A DNA stretch of 64,000 nt. Source: Vulcanimicrobiota bacterium. Its GTDB lineage: Bacteria > Vulcanimicrobiota > Vulcanimicrobiia > Vulcanimicrobiales > Vulcanimicrobiaceae. The stretch spans positions 528,193 through 592,192 of the forward strand of contig PLJL01000004.1 in the NCBI GenBank assembly GCA_003140215.1, written 5' to 3'. A program made the translations under genes and the position numbers. Position 1 is the stretch's first letter. The number at the start of each line of letters is the position of its first letter. Shown piece by piece: positions 1 through 8,914 of the stretch. The notes beneath the pieces were generated by a model, which had not been told where the DNA came from, did not search any database, and was given only the letters and a program-made list of their open reading frames with translations.

Positions 1-248
1 CCACCGCGCCAAACGCCGGTCTCGATAAAGTCACCAGGCACTTCCCGACGCAGCGTATCTCGAGCGCAGAATTCCAAATTATCGAGGCGTTTTTGTCCAA
101 TCATGGTATGAGCGCGAACGGGCCAGTGCGGGCCCCTAGGCGTACCGGTTACTGAGACTTCATGGTCGTCATAAATGATATCGAGCAACGATCGTTTCAG
201 GAGATCGATGTAGAGGGTTACGAGCCGTTCATCGTCGGTGTAGCCCAT
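1..248 (-). CDS. TylF/MycF-family O-methyltransferase, N-terminal part only
   Basis: Reading the minus strand from an ATG at 248 gives 82 codons that stay open to the window edge. The stretch with MIGQKRLDNLEFC and then GDFIETGVWRGG is characteristic of the TylF/MycF (macrocin-type) SAM-dependent O-methyltransferase family, where the ETGVWRGG segment leads into the SAM-binding site. A purine-rich GGGG lies a few bases before the ATG. TylF members methylate hydroxyls on sugars of macrolides or surface glycans, but the substrate here cannot be judged. The remaining roughly two thirds of the protein, including the metal ligands, lie outside the window. Confidence 0.8.
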   Translation of the reverse strand, partial: MGYTDDERLVTLYIDLLKRSLLDIIYDDHEVSVTGTPRGPHWPVRAHTMIGQKRLDNLEFCARDTLRREVPGDFIETGVWRG

Positions 249-1050
249 GGAGTCCCCGCGTATCGGTTCGCGTGAAATAGTGGATCACAATTCTGCGTTG
301 GCCCCGAAGAGGGGGCTGCCATCCGCCCTGCAGAGGTCCAGCCTCATTGATTGTGGCCTACGATCCGGGCAGGTTAGCGCGATTTCTCCAACGAGCCGCT
401 GGGTTAGGGTGATTTGCGGGTTATTGTGATAGAACAACATTGCGCATCCGAGCATGTACATGCTTTATCACCCTAACCGGCGCGACGCAAACCTGGAAAC
501 TACCCGTCGCGGCGTCGAACTACGAACAGCCTCGTCCTAAAACGCTTTACCATCGGCGAAACGCGGCTGACGGAGTGCTAGGGCGACCACGCGCAAGGCC
601 GTAATTCGCTCTATCCAGAAAACCTTTTCGATGCTGCTCCAGTTCGTAATGGGCACGCTAGCCCGTTGAGGCAACGCGCACTTCAGGGTGCAACTATCAG
701 GTCTTCGAAAACAGCAGACGTGCGCGCTGCTTTATCACGATAACCCTCGTCGCGGTGACTTCGGGCGCTCATGTCGTGCGCCCGCGAAGTCGAACGCTCC
801 TTAGCCGAAGGCCATTCGATGCACTTTCTGCATGAGGGCCGCATTGTCGAGCTACCGGCTTGCGCCGCGGGTCACCCGGCGGGCTGAGCTAAAGGCTCGA
901 CGAGCCGTCGGGCCGGTTTGGACACCGTTGGGTTCGGGCGATTTCGAGCTCGGCCCCGCAGGCTCGGCTTAGGGGGATTTGACCCCTTATCGTGATAGAC
1001 CAACATCCGAGTTGCGCAGCGTGCGATCTTAGAGGGGTGTAGATACGCTT
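249..1050. repeat. Intergenic region with diverged repeats around TTATCRYGATA
   Basis: About 800 bases without a convincing gene. A block at 371-440 recurs in diverged form at 928-1006: both contain a GGTTAG/GGTTCG-like start, a GATTT, a TTAGGGkGATTT segment, then TTATYGTGATAG and AACAT. Inverted relatives of the same core occur at 463-480 and 731-745 (TTTATCAC followed by CCTAACC or GATAACCC). The core TTATC-AC-GATAA is itself palindromic. The spacing and orientation suggest decayed copies of a small repetitive element or clustered protein-binding sites. Short reading frames here overlap the repeats and look spurious. Confidence 0.5.
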
Positions 1051-2535
1051 ATGGGGTACGCCGGGCCGATCACCAACATCATCGTCGTGATGCTCGAGAA
1101 CCGCTCGTACGACAACGTTCTGGGGATGCTGTACGCGCCCGGGAATCCTGCCCCGTACAACAGCGCGCCGGCCGGCCAACTGACGCTGAACGGCCTCCCA
1201 CCGGGCGCGTCCAACGTGGACCCCGTCACGGGTCTTGCCCTGAACGCTTGGGGTGGTCCCGGCGATTCGCCGACGATCCCCGAGACCGACCCTGGCGAAC
1301 CGTTCTACGACATGGCGCAACAGATCCAGGGCGCCGCATTCAAAGAGGACGACAACCCGTACTCGTCGAGTGCGACCGCCCCCATGGGCGGCTTCATCGC
1401 GAACTACCGCGCGCAGTTCGCGGGCGGGCAGACGGCTAGCTCCGCCGGGATCGGGAACGTGCAGAACGCCGTACGCGACGTCATGCATGTCTACACGCCC
1501 TGGCTCATGCCGGTAACGGCGTACCTCGCACGGAATTTCATGGTCTGTGATGGGTGGTTCGCCTCGGCGCCGACGCAGACGTTCGCAAACCGGATGTTCG
1601 CGCACTGCGCCACTCCCGGCGGCTCGAGTACCGAAAGCTTTCTCGACGACACGCAGTATCTGTTGACGTGGGCGGCGGACGGATTTGGGACGAACAGCGT
1701 GTTCGCTCAACTCGACGCCGTGCTCGGCCTGAGTGCGAAGCCGAACTGGAAGGTCTACTTTCACGACTACTCGATCAGCATGGGCCTAGTAAAGTACGTC
1801 AACGCGGCCGCCACGAGTGCGAGCAACATCAATGTTGCCAGCTACGATCAGTCGGACTATCCCGATACGTCGTCCCTGTGGCCCGTCGGCGCGTGGCCCA
1901 ACACGTTTCTGGCCGACCTCGCGAACGGGACGTTACCGCCGTACTCGTTCGTCGAGCCGCGCTACAGCAACAGCTATCAGGATCTGCTCGATTCGTCGAA
2001 GCATGCCGTGCCCGGCCTGGCGCCCAACTCGAATCATCCGGGGCTAGCGAACTTTACGACGAACCCGCTCCCGAACAATCCGCCGATCAGCGTCGTCAAC
2101 GGTGAGCTGTTTCTGCTCGGCCTGTACTCCGCACTGCTAGCGAGTCCGCTGTGGAAAAGCTCGCTGCTCGTCATCCTCTACGACGAGCACGGCGGATTGT
2201 ACGACCACGTGTATCCGCCGAGCGTCGCGGCGGCGGCGAGCAGCGCGATCCCGCCCGCGTCGTCTTCCTATGGAAACTTCGCCTTCAACATCTACGGTGG
2301 GCGCGTGCCCGCGATCATCGTCTCGCCGTTCGTGACGGCCGGGAGCAGGCTGGTCTCGTCGGGTGCCCCGTTCGACCACACGTCGATCATCCGAACCGTC
2401 TGGGACTGCTTCAATCTGGACCAAGGCACGCACGGCGCCGCTTCCATCAACGCGTGGGATCTAAACGCGCCATCGATTCTGACCAAGTGCTCCACGACGA
2501 TCGTCAACAACCCGCCAAAACCGCCATCGCTCTGA
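1051..2535 (+). CDS. Phosphoesterase-family protein (phospholipase C / acid phosphatase AcpA type)
   Basis: A 494-residue member of the PF04185 phosphoesterase superfamily, which hydrolyses phosphomonoesters or phospholipid head groups using metal ions. Family signatures are present: an N-terminal IIVVMLENRSYDN segment (Glu16, Asn17), a DEHGGLYDHVYPP block near residues 378-390, and FDHTSIIRTVWDCF near 441. A purine-rich AGAGGGG precedes the ATG. Unusually for this normally exported family the frame begins directly at the first catalytic motif, so no signal peptide is visible and the protein may be cytoplasmic or exported by another route. It stands alone upstream of an oppositely oriented DUF1579 gene. 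Confidence 0.85.
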   Translation: MGYAGPITNIIVVMLENRSYDNVLGMLYAPGNPAPYNSAPAGQLTLNGLPPGASNVDPVTGLALNAWGGPGDSPTIPETDPGEPFYDMAQQIQGAAFKEDDNPYSSSATAPMGGFIANYRAQFAGGQTASSAGIGNVQNAVRDVMHVYTPWLMPVTAYLARNFMVCDGWFASAPTQTFANRMFAHCATPGGSSTESFLDDTQYLLTWAADGFGTNSVFAQLDAVLGLSAKPNWKVYFHDYSISMGLVKYVNAAATSASNINVASYDQSDYPDTSSLWPVGAWPNTFLADLANGTLPPYSFVEPRYSNSYQDLLDSSKHAVPGLAPNSNHPGLANFTTNPLPNNPPISVVNGELFLLGLYSALLASPLWKSSLLVILYDEHGGLYDHVYPPSVAAAASSAIPPASSSYGNFAFNIYGGRVPAIIVSPFVTAGSRLVSSGAPFDHTSIIRTVWDCFNLDQGTHGAASINAWDLNAPSILTKCSTTIVNNPPKPPSL

Positions 2536-2597
2536 CGCCGCACCGGAGGCTCCACCGGTTTCGATCATCGCAACGATTTGCGGGGGCCGCAGCTCGA

Positions 2598-3149
2598 CTA
2601 CGTTTTCTTGCGCGTGTATTTGATCTCCACGCCCTTCCACTCCGGGACCGTGCCGAAGCTCAAGTAGCTCGACGCAATCATCGCGTTGGCCGAGATGGGT
2701 CCGATGACGGTGCGCTGGTGCCACGTGTCGGCGCCGATCGGGTAGTCCGCCTTCAGCTCGAACTGCTTCGTCGTCGCGTCGTAGCTGCCGGTCTCGGCGA
2801 TGCGACTGGTGTTGGTGGTCGCGATGCGCGTAGCTTCGTACTGGTGCGTAGACGTATTGAAGCCGGTCCACGCGAGGGTCGTGAACGGCGTGCCGTTCAG
2901 CACGCCTTCGATCTTCTCTTCGACGAAGAGCCCGTCGAACAGCGGCCGGATCGTCGACGTGCCCTTGGTCAAAAGACCCGGGCCGCCGGGCCGAAACCAG
3001 AACGTCATTTCGACGTCCCAGGTGCCGACCATCGCGGCGAGGCGCGCATGCTCGGGGTCGGCCGGTGGGGCGGCGTTGGCGGTCGTCGCCGTCGCGATCG
3101 CGGTCGCGGCGACGAGTGCGGCAATCAACCAGACACGTGGACGGTTCAT
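2598..3149 (-). CDS. Secreted DUF1579-like protein
   Basis: 183 residues with a clear signal peptide (hydrophobic residues 8-22, likely cut after ATTANA near residue 26). The mature part opens with HARLAAMVGTWDVEMTF, the typical start of DUF1579 proteins, a lipocalin-like beta-barrel family described as handling small hydrophobic ligands. The function is not established for the family. It is convergent with the upstream phosphoesterase, separated by 62 bases, and is read away from the next gene. No partner gene suggests a ligand. Confidence 0.7.
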   Translation of the reverse strand: MNRPRVWLIAALVAATAIATATTANAAPPADPEHARLAAMVGTWDVEMTFWFRPGGPGLLTKGTSTIRPLFDGLFVEEKIEGVLNGTPFTTLAWTGFNTSTHQYEATRIATTNTSRIAETGSYDATTKQFELKADYPIGADTWHQRTVIGPISANAMIASSYLSFGTVPEWKGVEIKYTRKKT

Positions 3150-3275
3150 CGGACAGCAACTCCTCAGGCCACACGAGCATGGGCGTCGACAAAGCTCTCG
3201 ACGTACGCGTTTTCAACCGGCGTGCCCTGGCGCAGGGGCAAGGGAACCAGCGGCGTCCTCGATTAAGAGCCTGCC

Positions 3276-5051
3276 ATGAGGCGCGTTGCCTGGCGTCCGG
3301 TGCTGCTGGCGATTTGCGCGCTCGTGGCGCTCGTCCAAGTAGCATCCGTGCTCGACGTGATCGGGATGGGCGGCGCGCCGCCGTGGTGGGGCCGGCTGGG
3401 AGCTAGGATCGATGGCGCCGCGGGACCGGCGCATGTCGTGGTTCGCTCCGTCGAACCCGGGGGCCCGGCTGACCGTGCGGGCCTTCGTCGAGGCGATCTC
3501 ATCGACATGCGCGCAAACTCAGTTGTCGACCGTTTGGCGACGTTGAGTTTAGAGGCGCCGCTCAATGGGCGGCCGCTCGTCCTCGCGGTGCACCGGGGCT
3601 CGCTGCAAAAAGAGATTTCGCTCGTACCGGAGCCGGTTCCGGCTCAGCGATATTGGGACTTCTTGCTCGGTTCGCTGGGGAGCCTCTGGCTGCTGCTCTT
3701 TGCAGCTCTGATCGCGTGGCGCCGCGCCGACGTTCCCCAGATGCGACTGCTCTCGACGTGGTTAACCGTTTTTGTTCTCGTCGGCGCGACGACCGGTTTT
3801 GCGGCACCCTGGTCGTGGCCGTATGTCCTCTTCGGCGTCTTGAGCAGCCTAGCTTTGGCGTTGGTGCTCGCGCTGTGGGCGGCGTTCGCGAGCTGCTTCG
3901 CCCAGCCGCTCTCGCGGCCCCGTCGCATCGCGCAATGGCTGTGTTACGTGTTCGTCGCGATCTCGATCGCGAACTCGGGATTTTGGATTGCCGAAACGAT
4001 CGACCCGCAGTTCCATCCGCTCCCGCCGACCCATGGGTTTGGGTGGCTCATTGCGTTTTTGGGCGCACTTGTGATGGCAGTGGTCTGCGGGGTGCTCGCA
4101 ATTGCCGCATCCCGCGGAGTGGAGCGCCAGCGAGCGGTGTGGACGATCCTACCGCTAGCGGCCATCTATTGCTACTACACGGTGTTTGCGATTGCAACCT
4201 CGTCGTCGTCGTCATCCGCCGATTCCGATTTCTGGAGCATCGCGGCCAACCTGGTGATCCTCGTCGCTCCGCTCGCGCTGACGTACGCTGCACTCAGCCG
4301 CCGGCTGATCGACGTCGGTTTCTTCCTGAACCGCGCCGCCGTCTTCACCGTCGTTTCGACGATCGTGATCGGGACATTCGTGCTGGTCGAATGGGCTGCG
4401 AGCGAGTGGTTCGCACGTACCGGTCGCACCGCCGGTACCGTCATCAGCATGGGCGTGGCGCTGGGCCTTGGATTCTCGATGCGCTACATCCACCGCTACG
4501 CCGATCGCTTCGTCGACCGCGTCTTCTTTCGAAAGCGGCATGAGGACGAAGCCGCGCTACGCCGCTTCGCGCACGAATCTTCCTATATCACCGACCGCTC
4601 CGTCTTGCTGCAGCGGGCGGTTCGTGAGGTCAAGGCACACACCGACGCCGCCGATGCGACGATCCTGGTCCAAAATGGAGAAGCGGTGTTTACGTCGGTC
4701 GCACAAACCGGCGCTGCTCTCACGAGCGCTAACGAGAACGACCCCGGCATCCTAGCCCTGCGCGCTTGGCACAAGCCGGTCGACCTGGGGTCGCTCGAGG
4801 ATTCAGTGCTGCGCGGCGAGTTCGCTTTTCCGATGGTTTCGCGCGGCACGCTCGTGGGGGTCCTCATCTGTGAGGCAAAGCGCAACGGCGAAAGCTACGC
4901 ACCCGATGAATCGGCGGCACTGCTTGCGCTCGCACACGGCGTAGGCACGGCACTCGACGTCCTTTCCGCTCAACAAGACCGCCCCAACGAAGTCGTGCTC
5001 CGCGAGCTAGCCGAATTGCGTGAGGACGTGAAACGGATGATGCACAAGTGA
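3276..5051 (+). CDS. PDZ domain, multi-spanning membrane and GAF-like sensor protein without kinase
   Basis: 591 residues. An N-terminal membrane anchor (about 8-30) is followed by a PDZ-like domain (about 48-118, with EPGGPADRAGLRRGDLI). Next is a block of about seven hydrophobic segments (about 128-405), a short basic linker (MRYIHRYADRFVDRVFFRKRHEDE), and a GAF-like domain (about 435-570) ending in a coiled C-terminus. The order resembles membrane sensor histidine kinases of the 7TM-GAF type, but there is no H-box and no ATPase domain. It may be a receptor that works through a separate kinase, or a transporter-like regulator. No kinase is adjacent. A Ser-rich run (about residues 309-315) lies between two membrane segments. 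Confidence 0.65.
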   Translation: MRRVAWRPVLLAICALVALVQVASVLDVIGMGGAPPWWGRLGARIDGAAGPAHVVVRSVEPGGPADRAGLRRGDLIDMRANSVVDRLATLSLEAPLNGRPLVLAVHRGSLQKEISLVPEPVPAQRYWDFLLGSLGSLWLLLFAALIAWRRADVPQMRLLSTWLTVFVLVGATTGFAAPWSWPYVLFGVLSSLALALVLALWAAFASCFAQPLSRPRRIAQWLCYVFVAISIANSGFWIAETIDPQFHPLPPTHGFGWLIAFLGALVMAVVCGVLAIAASRGVERQRAVWTILPLAAIYCYYTVFAIATSSSSSSADSDFWSIAANLVILVAPLALTYAALSRRLIDVGFFLNRAAVFTVVSTIVIGTFVLVEWAASEWFARTGRTAGTVISMGVALGLGFSMRYIHRYADRFVDRVFFRKRHEDEAALRRFAHESSYITDRSVLLQRAVREVKAHTDAADATILVQNGEAVFTSVAQTGAALTSANENDPGILALRAWHKPVDLGSLEDSVLRGEFAFPMVSRGTLVGVLICEAKRNGESYAPDESAALLALAHGVGTALDVLSAQQDRPNEVVLRELAELREDVKRMMHK

Positions 5052-5079
5052 GGCGAAGCCGCATCCGCGGGATGACCGC

Positions 5080-5835
5080 TCATACCGCGGTCGTCCAAGC
5101 TGAGGGATTCTCGACGAGCGGGAACGCGAAGTCGAACTGCGCTACTCCCCACGTTCCGTCGGAGTGTCGGCGAACCGTCGCTACGGCTGGACTAGACGTG
5201 GGGTTGAGCTCGACGGCGTGGGCCTTGACGAACGGCGTCGCCCACGGGGCGTTCACCGCCGGTTCCCACGTAATGCGAATGCGCGCGGTGACGTCGTTGC
5301 GGTATGCTTTCCCGCCCTTGGACGGGCGCGATGCCCATGCGACGTCGCGGGCGTGCAATCGAGAGAAGCAGAGGTAGGGCCACGCCTCGACGTTGTTGCC
5401 AAGGTGGTTGTCTTCGTAGTAGTACCGCTCGCCCTCGCGGGTGAGGTGGTAGCGGAGCTGGCCGGGAAGCTCGTCTCGCGCGAGCAGACCCAGGCGAGTC
5501 AACTCGTCGAGGACGGCCCCGATTGCGGCCGCGTGGCGATCGTTGGTCCGGGCAGGCAAAACCGCAACCCAGAGGGCCTGGAGTGCAGCGCCCTTGTCGG
5601 TCACATCCGCGTTGTAGCCGGGGAAGTACCCGCGCCAGGGGCGGCTGTCTGGGAACCACCCGAGCGGGACGCACTCATGATACTGCGCGTCGATGGTCGA
5701 CGCGAACTGCCGCAGCACCGGCTGCGGCGCCGGCGCGGGCGCGTTGCCTCGCACGGCGATGACGATCACGTCGAGCAGGATGAGCAGGCCGAGCAGCGCG
5801 GGCGGGTTCGTGAGCAGGCGCCGCAGCGGCGTCAA
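5080..5835 (-). CDS. Membrane-anchored protein of unknown function
   Basis: 251 residues from a TTG start, with one N-terminal membrane segment (about residues 11-28) and a periplasmic-type body. A central stretch (LTREGERYYYEDNHLGNN) is rich in Tyr, and the surrounding LDELTRLGLLARDE segment is helical and reminiscent of a winged-helix-like fold, but I do not recognise the family. It lies nine bases upstream of the VOC-protein gene's stop region on the same strand, so the two probably share a transcript. No catalytic motif is apparent. Confidence 0.55.
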   Translation of the reverse strand: MTPLRRLLTNPPALLGLLILLDVIVIAVRGNAPAPAPQPVLRQFASTIDAQYHECVPLGWFPDSRPWRGYFPGYNADVTDKGAALQALWVAVLPARTNDRHAAAIGAVLDELTRLGLLARDELPGQLRYHLTREGERYYYEDNHLGNNVEAWPYLCFSRLHARDVAWASRPSKGGKAYRNDVTARIRITWEPAVNAPWATPFVKAHAVELNPTSSPAVATVRRHSDGTWGVAQFDFAFPLVENPSAWTTAV

Positions 5836-5843
5836 CGCGTCCG

Positions 5844-6218
5844 TTAGCCCGCTTTCAGTTGATGGAGACCGACCTTGTTACCCTCGGGATCTTCGAAGAA
5901 CGCCATGCGACAGCTCGGATAGTCGGCGACTTTCTCGTCGGCCGTTTTCGCATGCGTGCGCACGGCCTCGATCGTCGCGTCGACGTCATCGACCTCGAAA
6001 ACGATGCCGTGATTCGTGCCGGCCGGCTGGTCGAAGAAGCCTACCGGCAACAAGCTGAACCAGTGATCGTTGCCGATGTCGAATTCGACGAACTCCGGCG
6101 CATCCTCGCTCGGATGCACGCGCCCGACGCGCAGTCCGAGAACGTCCCGATAGAACCTGAACATCTTCGGCACGTCCGCGGCGGAGTACCACGTATAGGC
6201 AACAGATCGTACGGCCAT
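5844..6218 (-). CDS. VOC-family (glyoxalase/bleomycin resistance) protein
   Basis: 124 residues from an ATG at 6218 preceded by a strong AGGAGG; the longer frame upstream is not needed. The sequence shows the paired beta-alpha-beta-beta-beta units of the vicinal oxygen chelate fold, opening with AYTWYSAADVPKMFRFYRDVLGL and ending with FFEDPEGNKVGLHQL. The segment GTNHGIVFEVDDVDATIEAV supplies a candidate metal-binding His. Enzymes of this family act as glyoxalases, dioxygenases, epimerases or drug-binding proteins. The substrate cannot be inferred. It precedes the membrane-anchored gene at 5080-5835 on the same strand. Confidence 0.8.
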   Translation of the reverse strand: MAVRSVAYTWYSAADVPKMFRFYRDVLGLRVGRVHPSEDAPEFVEFDIGNDHWFSLLPVGFFDQPAGTNHGIVFEVDDVDATIEAVRTHAKTADEKVADYPSCRMAFFEDPEGNKVGLHQLKAG

Positions 6219-6381
6219 CGCTCGCCTCCTGACGCAGCGCTTCGTGCCCAGCCCCACCGATGTCCCCCCGGCGTGCTCACGGACCGTGGCGCTTGCGGCC
6301 AAGTCACACGTGAGAACGCTCGGGGCTCGATGTTCCGGACTTCTTCGCAGGGAGCGGACCAGCCGGCGCTACCGTGTGGGC

Positions 6382-6942
6382 ATGGAGTTATCACACGATG
6401 GCCCAACCCCGGTGACGCGCCGAGCCAACCTCGGCAGCCGCTCGCTCCGCGCGGCTCTCGTGCAGAAGCGGCGCTCCACCGCGGCAGCAACCGATCTCGA
6501 AACCGCGATCCCGCATACGACGACCTGGCGGTTCGACTCCGGTGACGCTCACTCGGCGCGTGATTCGCGCATCGCGCTGACGCACTTCATACGGCGACAC
6601 GCCGAACCCGGCGCGGACCTGTTCGCGACCGAGTTGATCCTCGGCGAGCTGCTCGCCAATACGGTCGAGCACGCGCCGGGATTCGTCGAAGTTCTCATCG
6701 AGTGGCCCGACGAGCAGCCGACCATCCGCGTCCGCGACGCGGGTCCGGGGTTCAAACTCCCGCGCCCCAGCCTTCCGGACGACCCGTACGACGAAAGCGG
6801 GCGCGGATTGTTCTTGATCCAGTCGCTGGCCCCGGACGTGCGCATCGGCCCCGCGCCGGGTTTCGGAACCGAGATCAGCTTGACGCTCCCTGTCTCCCGC
6901 ACGATGGATTCGCGGGATTTTGCGGCCGTGCGCGCTGCCTAA
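6382..6942 (+). CDS. RsbW-like ATP-binding serine kinase (HATPase_c_2)
   Basis: 186 residues from the ATG at 6382; a longer frame begins at 6244 but its extra residues are Arg-rich and unlike the family. The core is a GHKL ATPase of the anti-sigma-factor kinase type: N-box ELILGELLANTVEHAPG, G1 box VRDAGPGF, and G2-like SGRGLFLIQSL. Such proteins phosphorylate an anti-anti-sigma partner or hold a sigma factor. No STAS protein, phosphatase or sigma factor lies next to it, so the partner is encoded elsewhere. The N-terminal 60 residues are basic and probably unstructured. Confidence 0.75.
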   Translation: MELSHDGPTPVTRRANLGSRSLRAALVQKRRSTAAATDLETAIPHTTTWRFDSGDAHSARDSRIALTHFIRRHAEPGADLFATELILGELLANTVEHAPGFVEVLIEWPDEQPTIRVRDAGPGFKLPRPSLPDDPYDESGRGLFLIQSLAPDVRIGPAPGFGTEISLTLPVSRTMDSRDFAAVRAA

Positions 6943-6964
6943 AGGCCGAGGTTTGCGCCCGCCT

Positions 6965-8005
6965 CTACTCGCGGTGTCCCAACGGGGGCGTGCCGTTGAC
7001 GAAGGCGGGCGGGTTTCGGTCATCGAGCTCTGCATAGATCGAAAAGGCGCCGCTGCCGAGCCCGGTTACGTCGCGATCCGTCGCGTACGTTCCCCCCGGT
7101 GCGACATCATCGGGACGCACGGTCAGGACCTGCAGTGCGCCGCCGGCGAGGGTGACGACCTGCGGCGTCGCGTTCACCAGCTTGACGCTTACCGGCGTGC
7201 GAATTCCGGCCAGGCCCCCGATCGCGATATGCACGGAGACGCGTTCGCCGCGCATCAAGCTGGTTTTCGGCGCGGAAAGCTTCAACGAAATGACGCTGCA
7301 CGGTGCAATGACGGCGAGGCGGTTTTCGGTTAGCCGGTACTCGCTCGGGCCGGAGACATTCGGTGCCGGTGCGACGGCGAGTTTGCGCGGCGATTCGGCG
7401 AGCATCTCCGCGGGCTGTCCACCAATCGTCAACGTCGTGTTTGCGAGATCGCCATCGAAGGGACCGTGGATCGCAAGCGGCTGCCCTGCCACGACGACCT
7501 CCGGGAAGCGGAAGTCTTGCGGCTGCGGCGACGTTCCGGGCCGAGGCTGTTGCGCGTGTGCGGAGAGCGTGACGCGGCCAACGGCCTTGCCCCGCGCATC
7601 CCGAAGGATGAGCTGCATGGTCGATGCGGTGTCCGGCACGCTGAACGTGAGGACAACCAGCGGCGTGGCTAACGCGCGATGCATGCCGCCGTTCGCCTTC
7701 CTCAGTCCGGCGTCGACCACGTACCCTTGCAGCACGGAAGCATTGGCACTGCGTTCGGCATCGGTGCGACCGGCCGGTTCGGCAATGACCGTGCCGCTGA
7801 TGGTGTCGCCGGCGGCCATGTCGTCCGGAAGGTTGACGCGAATGGTCCCCGCCGGGACGCTGAACGGCGTCGAAGTCATACCCGGCGCGGCCCCCGCCGG
7901 GCGCCCCGCGGGCGGCCCGCTGCTCTGCGCGGCGCCGCTACCGGCGACCGCAACGCTGCCGGCGATGCACGAAATCAGAAAAACGGCGAGCCAACGCTGC
8001 GACAA
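6965..8005 (-). CDS. Secreted protein of unknown function
   Basis: 346 residues if translation starts at the TTG at 8005, which has GGGAGG seven bases upstream; a GTG at 8056 would add 17 hydrophilic residues with no ribosome site. The N-terminus is a signal peptide (about [22 protein letters not shown]) followed by a Pro/Gly/Ala-rich linker. The body is beta-rich and looks like two or three Ig-like modules, with repeated [15 protein letters not shown] and [10 protein letters not shown] strands. It is convergent with the ATPase gene and divergent from aqpZ. I do not recognise a family. Confidence 0.6.
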   Translation of the reverse strand: MSQRWLAVFLISCIAGSVAVAGSGAAQSSGPPAGRPAGAAPGMTSTPFSVPAGTIRVNLPDDMAAGDTISGTVIAEPAGRTDAERSANASVLQGYVVDAGLRKANGGMHRALATPLVVLTFSVPDTASTMQLILRDARGKAVGRVTLSAHAQQPRPGTSPQPQDFRFPEVVVAGQPLAIHGPFDGDLANTTLTIGGQPAEMLAESPRKLAVAPAPNVSGPSEYRLTENRLAVIAPCSVISLKLSAPKTSLMRGERVSVHIAIGGLAGIRTPVSVKLVNATPQVVTLAGGALQVLTVRPDDVAPGGTYATDRDVTGLGSGAFSIYAELDDRNPPAFVNGTPPLGHRE

Positions 8006-8158
8006 GAGCGTGCCTCCCAACGATCGTCCGCGCCCAGTGTACTCCTCGGTCGCCACCCGGCAAAGACTACAGGCTGGACGACGTGTACTTGGGCGTCTCT
8101 ACCGCGGGGAATTCACGAGCAGGGCGTGGCGCCGGTAGCAGAAAAGCGACCGACCACG

Positions 8159-8914
8159 ATGGTCACGCACGCCCTCTCCCGCCGTCTGGCCGCCGAGTTT
8201 TTCGGGACGTTCTGGCTCGTGCTGGGCGGATGCGGAAGCGCCGTCCTCGCGGCGGGCTTCCCGAAGCTGGGCATCGGCTTCGCGGGCGTCGCGTTGGCGT
8301 TCGGACTCACGGTGCTGACCGGCGCGTATGCCTTCGGGCCGATCTCGGGGGCCCATTTCAATCCGGCGGTTACGGTCGGGCTGTGGATCGCTCGCCGCAT
8401 CCCTTCGCGCGACGTGCTGCCCTACGTCGTGGTCCAGGTGATCGGCGCGATCGTCGCGGCGGGAGTCCTGTACGCGATCGCGGCCGGCGCACCGGGCTTC
8501 AGCACGGCGGGCGGCTTCGCCGCCAACGGTTACGGCGATCACTCCCCGGGGATGTACTCGCTCGTCGCGTGCATCGTCTGCGAACTCGTCATGACGTTCA
8601 TGTTCTTGATGGTCATCCTGGGGGCGACCGATGCGCGCGCGCCCGGCGGTTTCGCGCCGCTCGCGATCGGGCTCGCGCTCACGCTGATCCACTTGATCAG
8701 CATTCCGGTCACCAACACGTCGGTGAACCCCGCGCGCAGCACCGGGCCGGCACTCTTCGTCGGCGGTTGGGCGATCGAGCAACTGTGGATGTTCTGGCTC
8801 GTCCCGCTCGTCGGAGCCGCGCTCGCCGGCGCGATCTATCCGCGCGTGTTCGGCGCGCCGGGAATCGCCCCCGAAAAGCCGGGGCTCGGCGCCGACGGCA
8901 GCCCGGCGGGCTGA
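8159..8914 (+). CDS. aqpZ: Aquaporin Z-type water channel
   Basis: 251 residues from the ATG at 8159; the long upstream extension of this frame overlaps the divergent gene and is spurious. Six membrane segments and both half-helix NPA motifs are visible: HFNPAVT near residue 65 and SVNPARS near 187, with an Arg directly after the second NPA as in water-selective channels. The [13 protein letters not shown] loop matches AqpZ proteins. It forms a tetrameric inner-membrane pore moving water rapidly across the membrane. It stands alone, with its stop abutting the convergent subtilase gene. Confidence 0.92.
   Translation: MVTHALSRRLAAEFFGTFWLVLGGCGSAVLAAGFPKLGIGFAGVALAFGLTVLTGAYAFGPISGAHFNPAVTVGLWIARRIPSRDVLPYVVVQVIGAIVAAGVLYAIAAGAPGFSTAGGFAANGYGDHSPGMYSLVACIVCELVMTFMFLMVILGATDARAPGGFAPLAIGLALTLIHLISIPVTNTSVNPARSTGPALFVGGWAIEQLWMFWLVPLVGAALAGAIYPRVFGAPGIAPEKPGLGADGSPAG

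Noticed and set aside
889-1764. Minus-strand 291-codon frame over the phosphoesterase start
   Set aside because: It overlaps a strongly supported phosphoesterase and has an Arg-rich, shadow-like translation.
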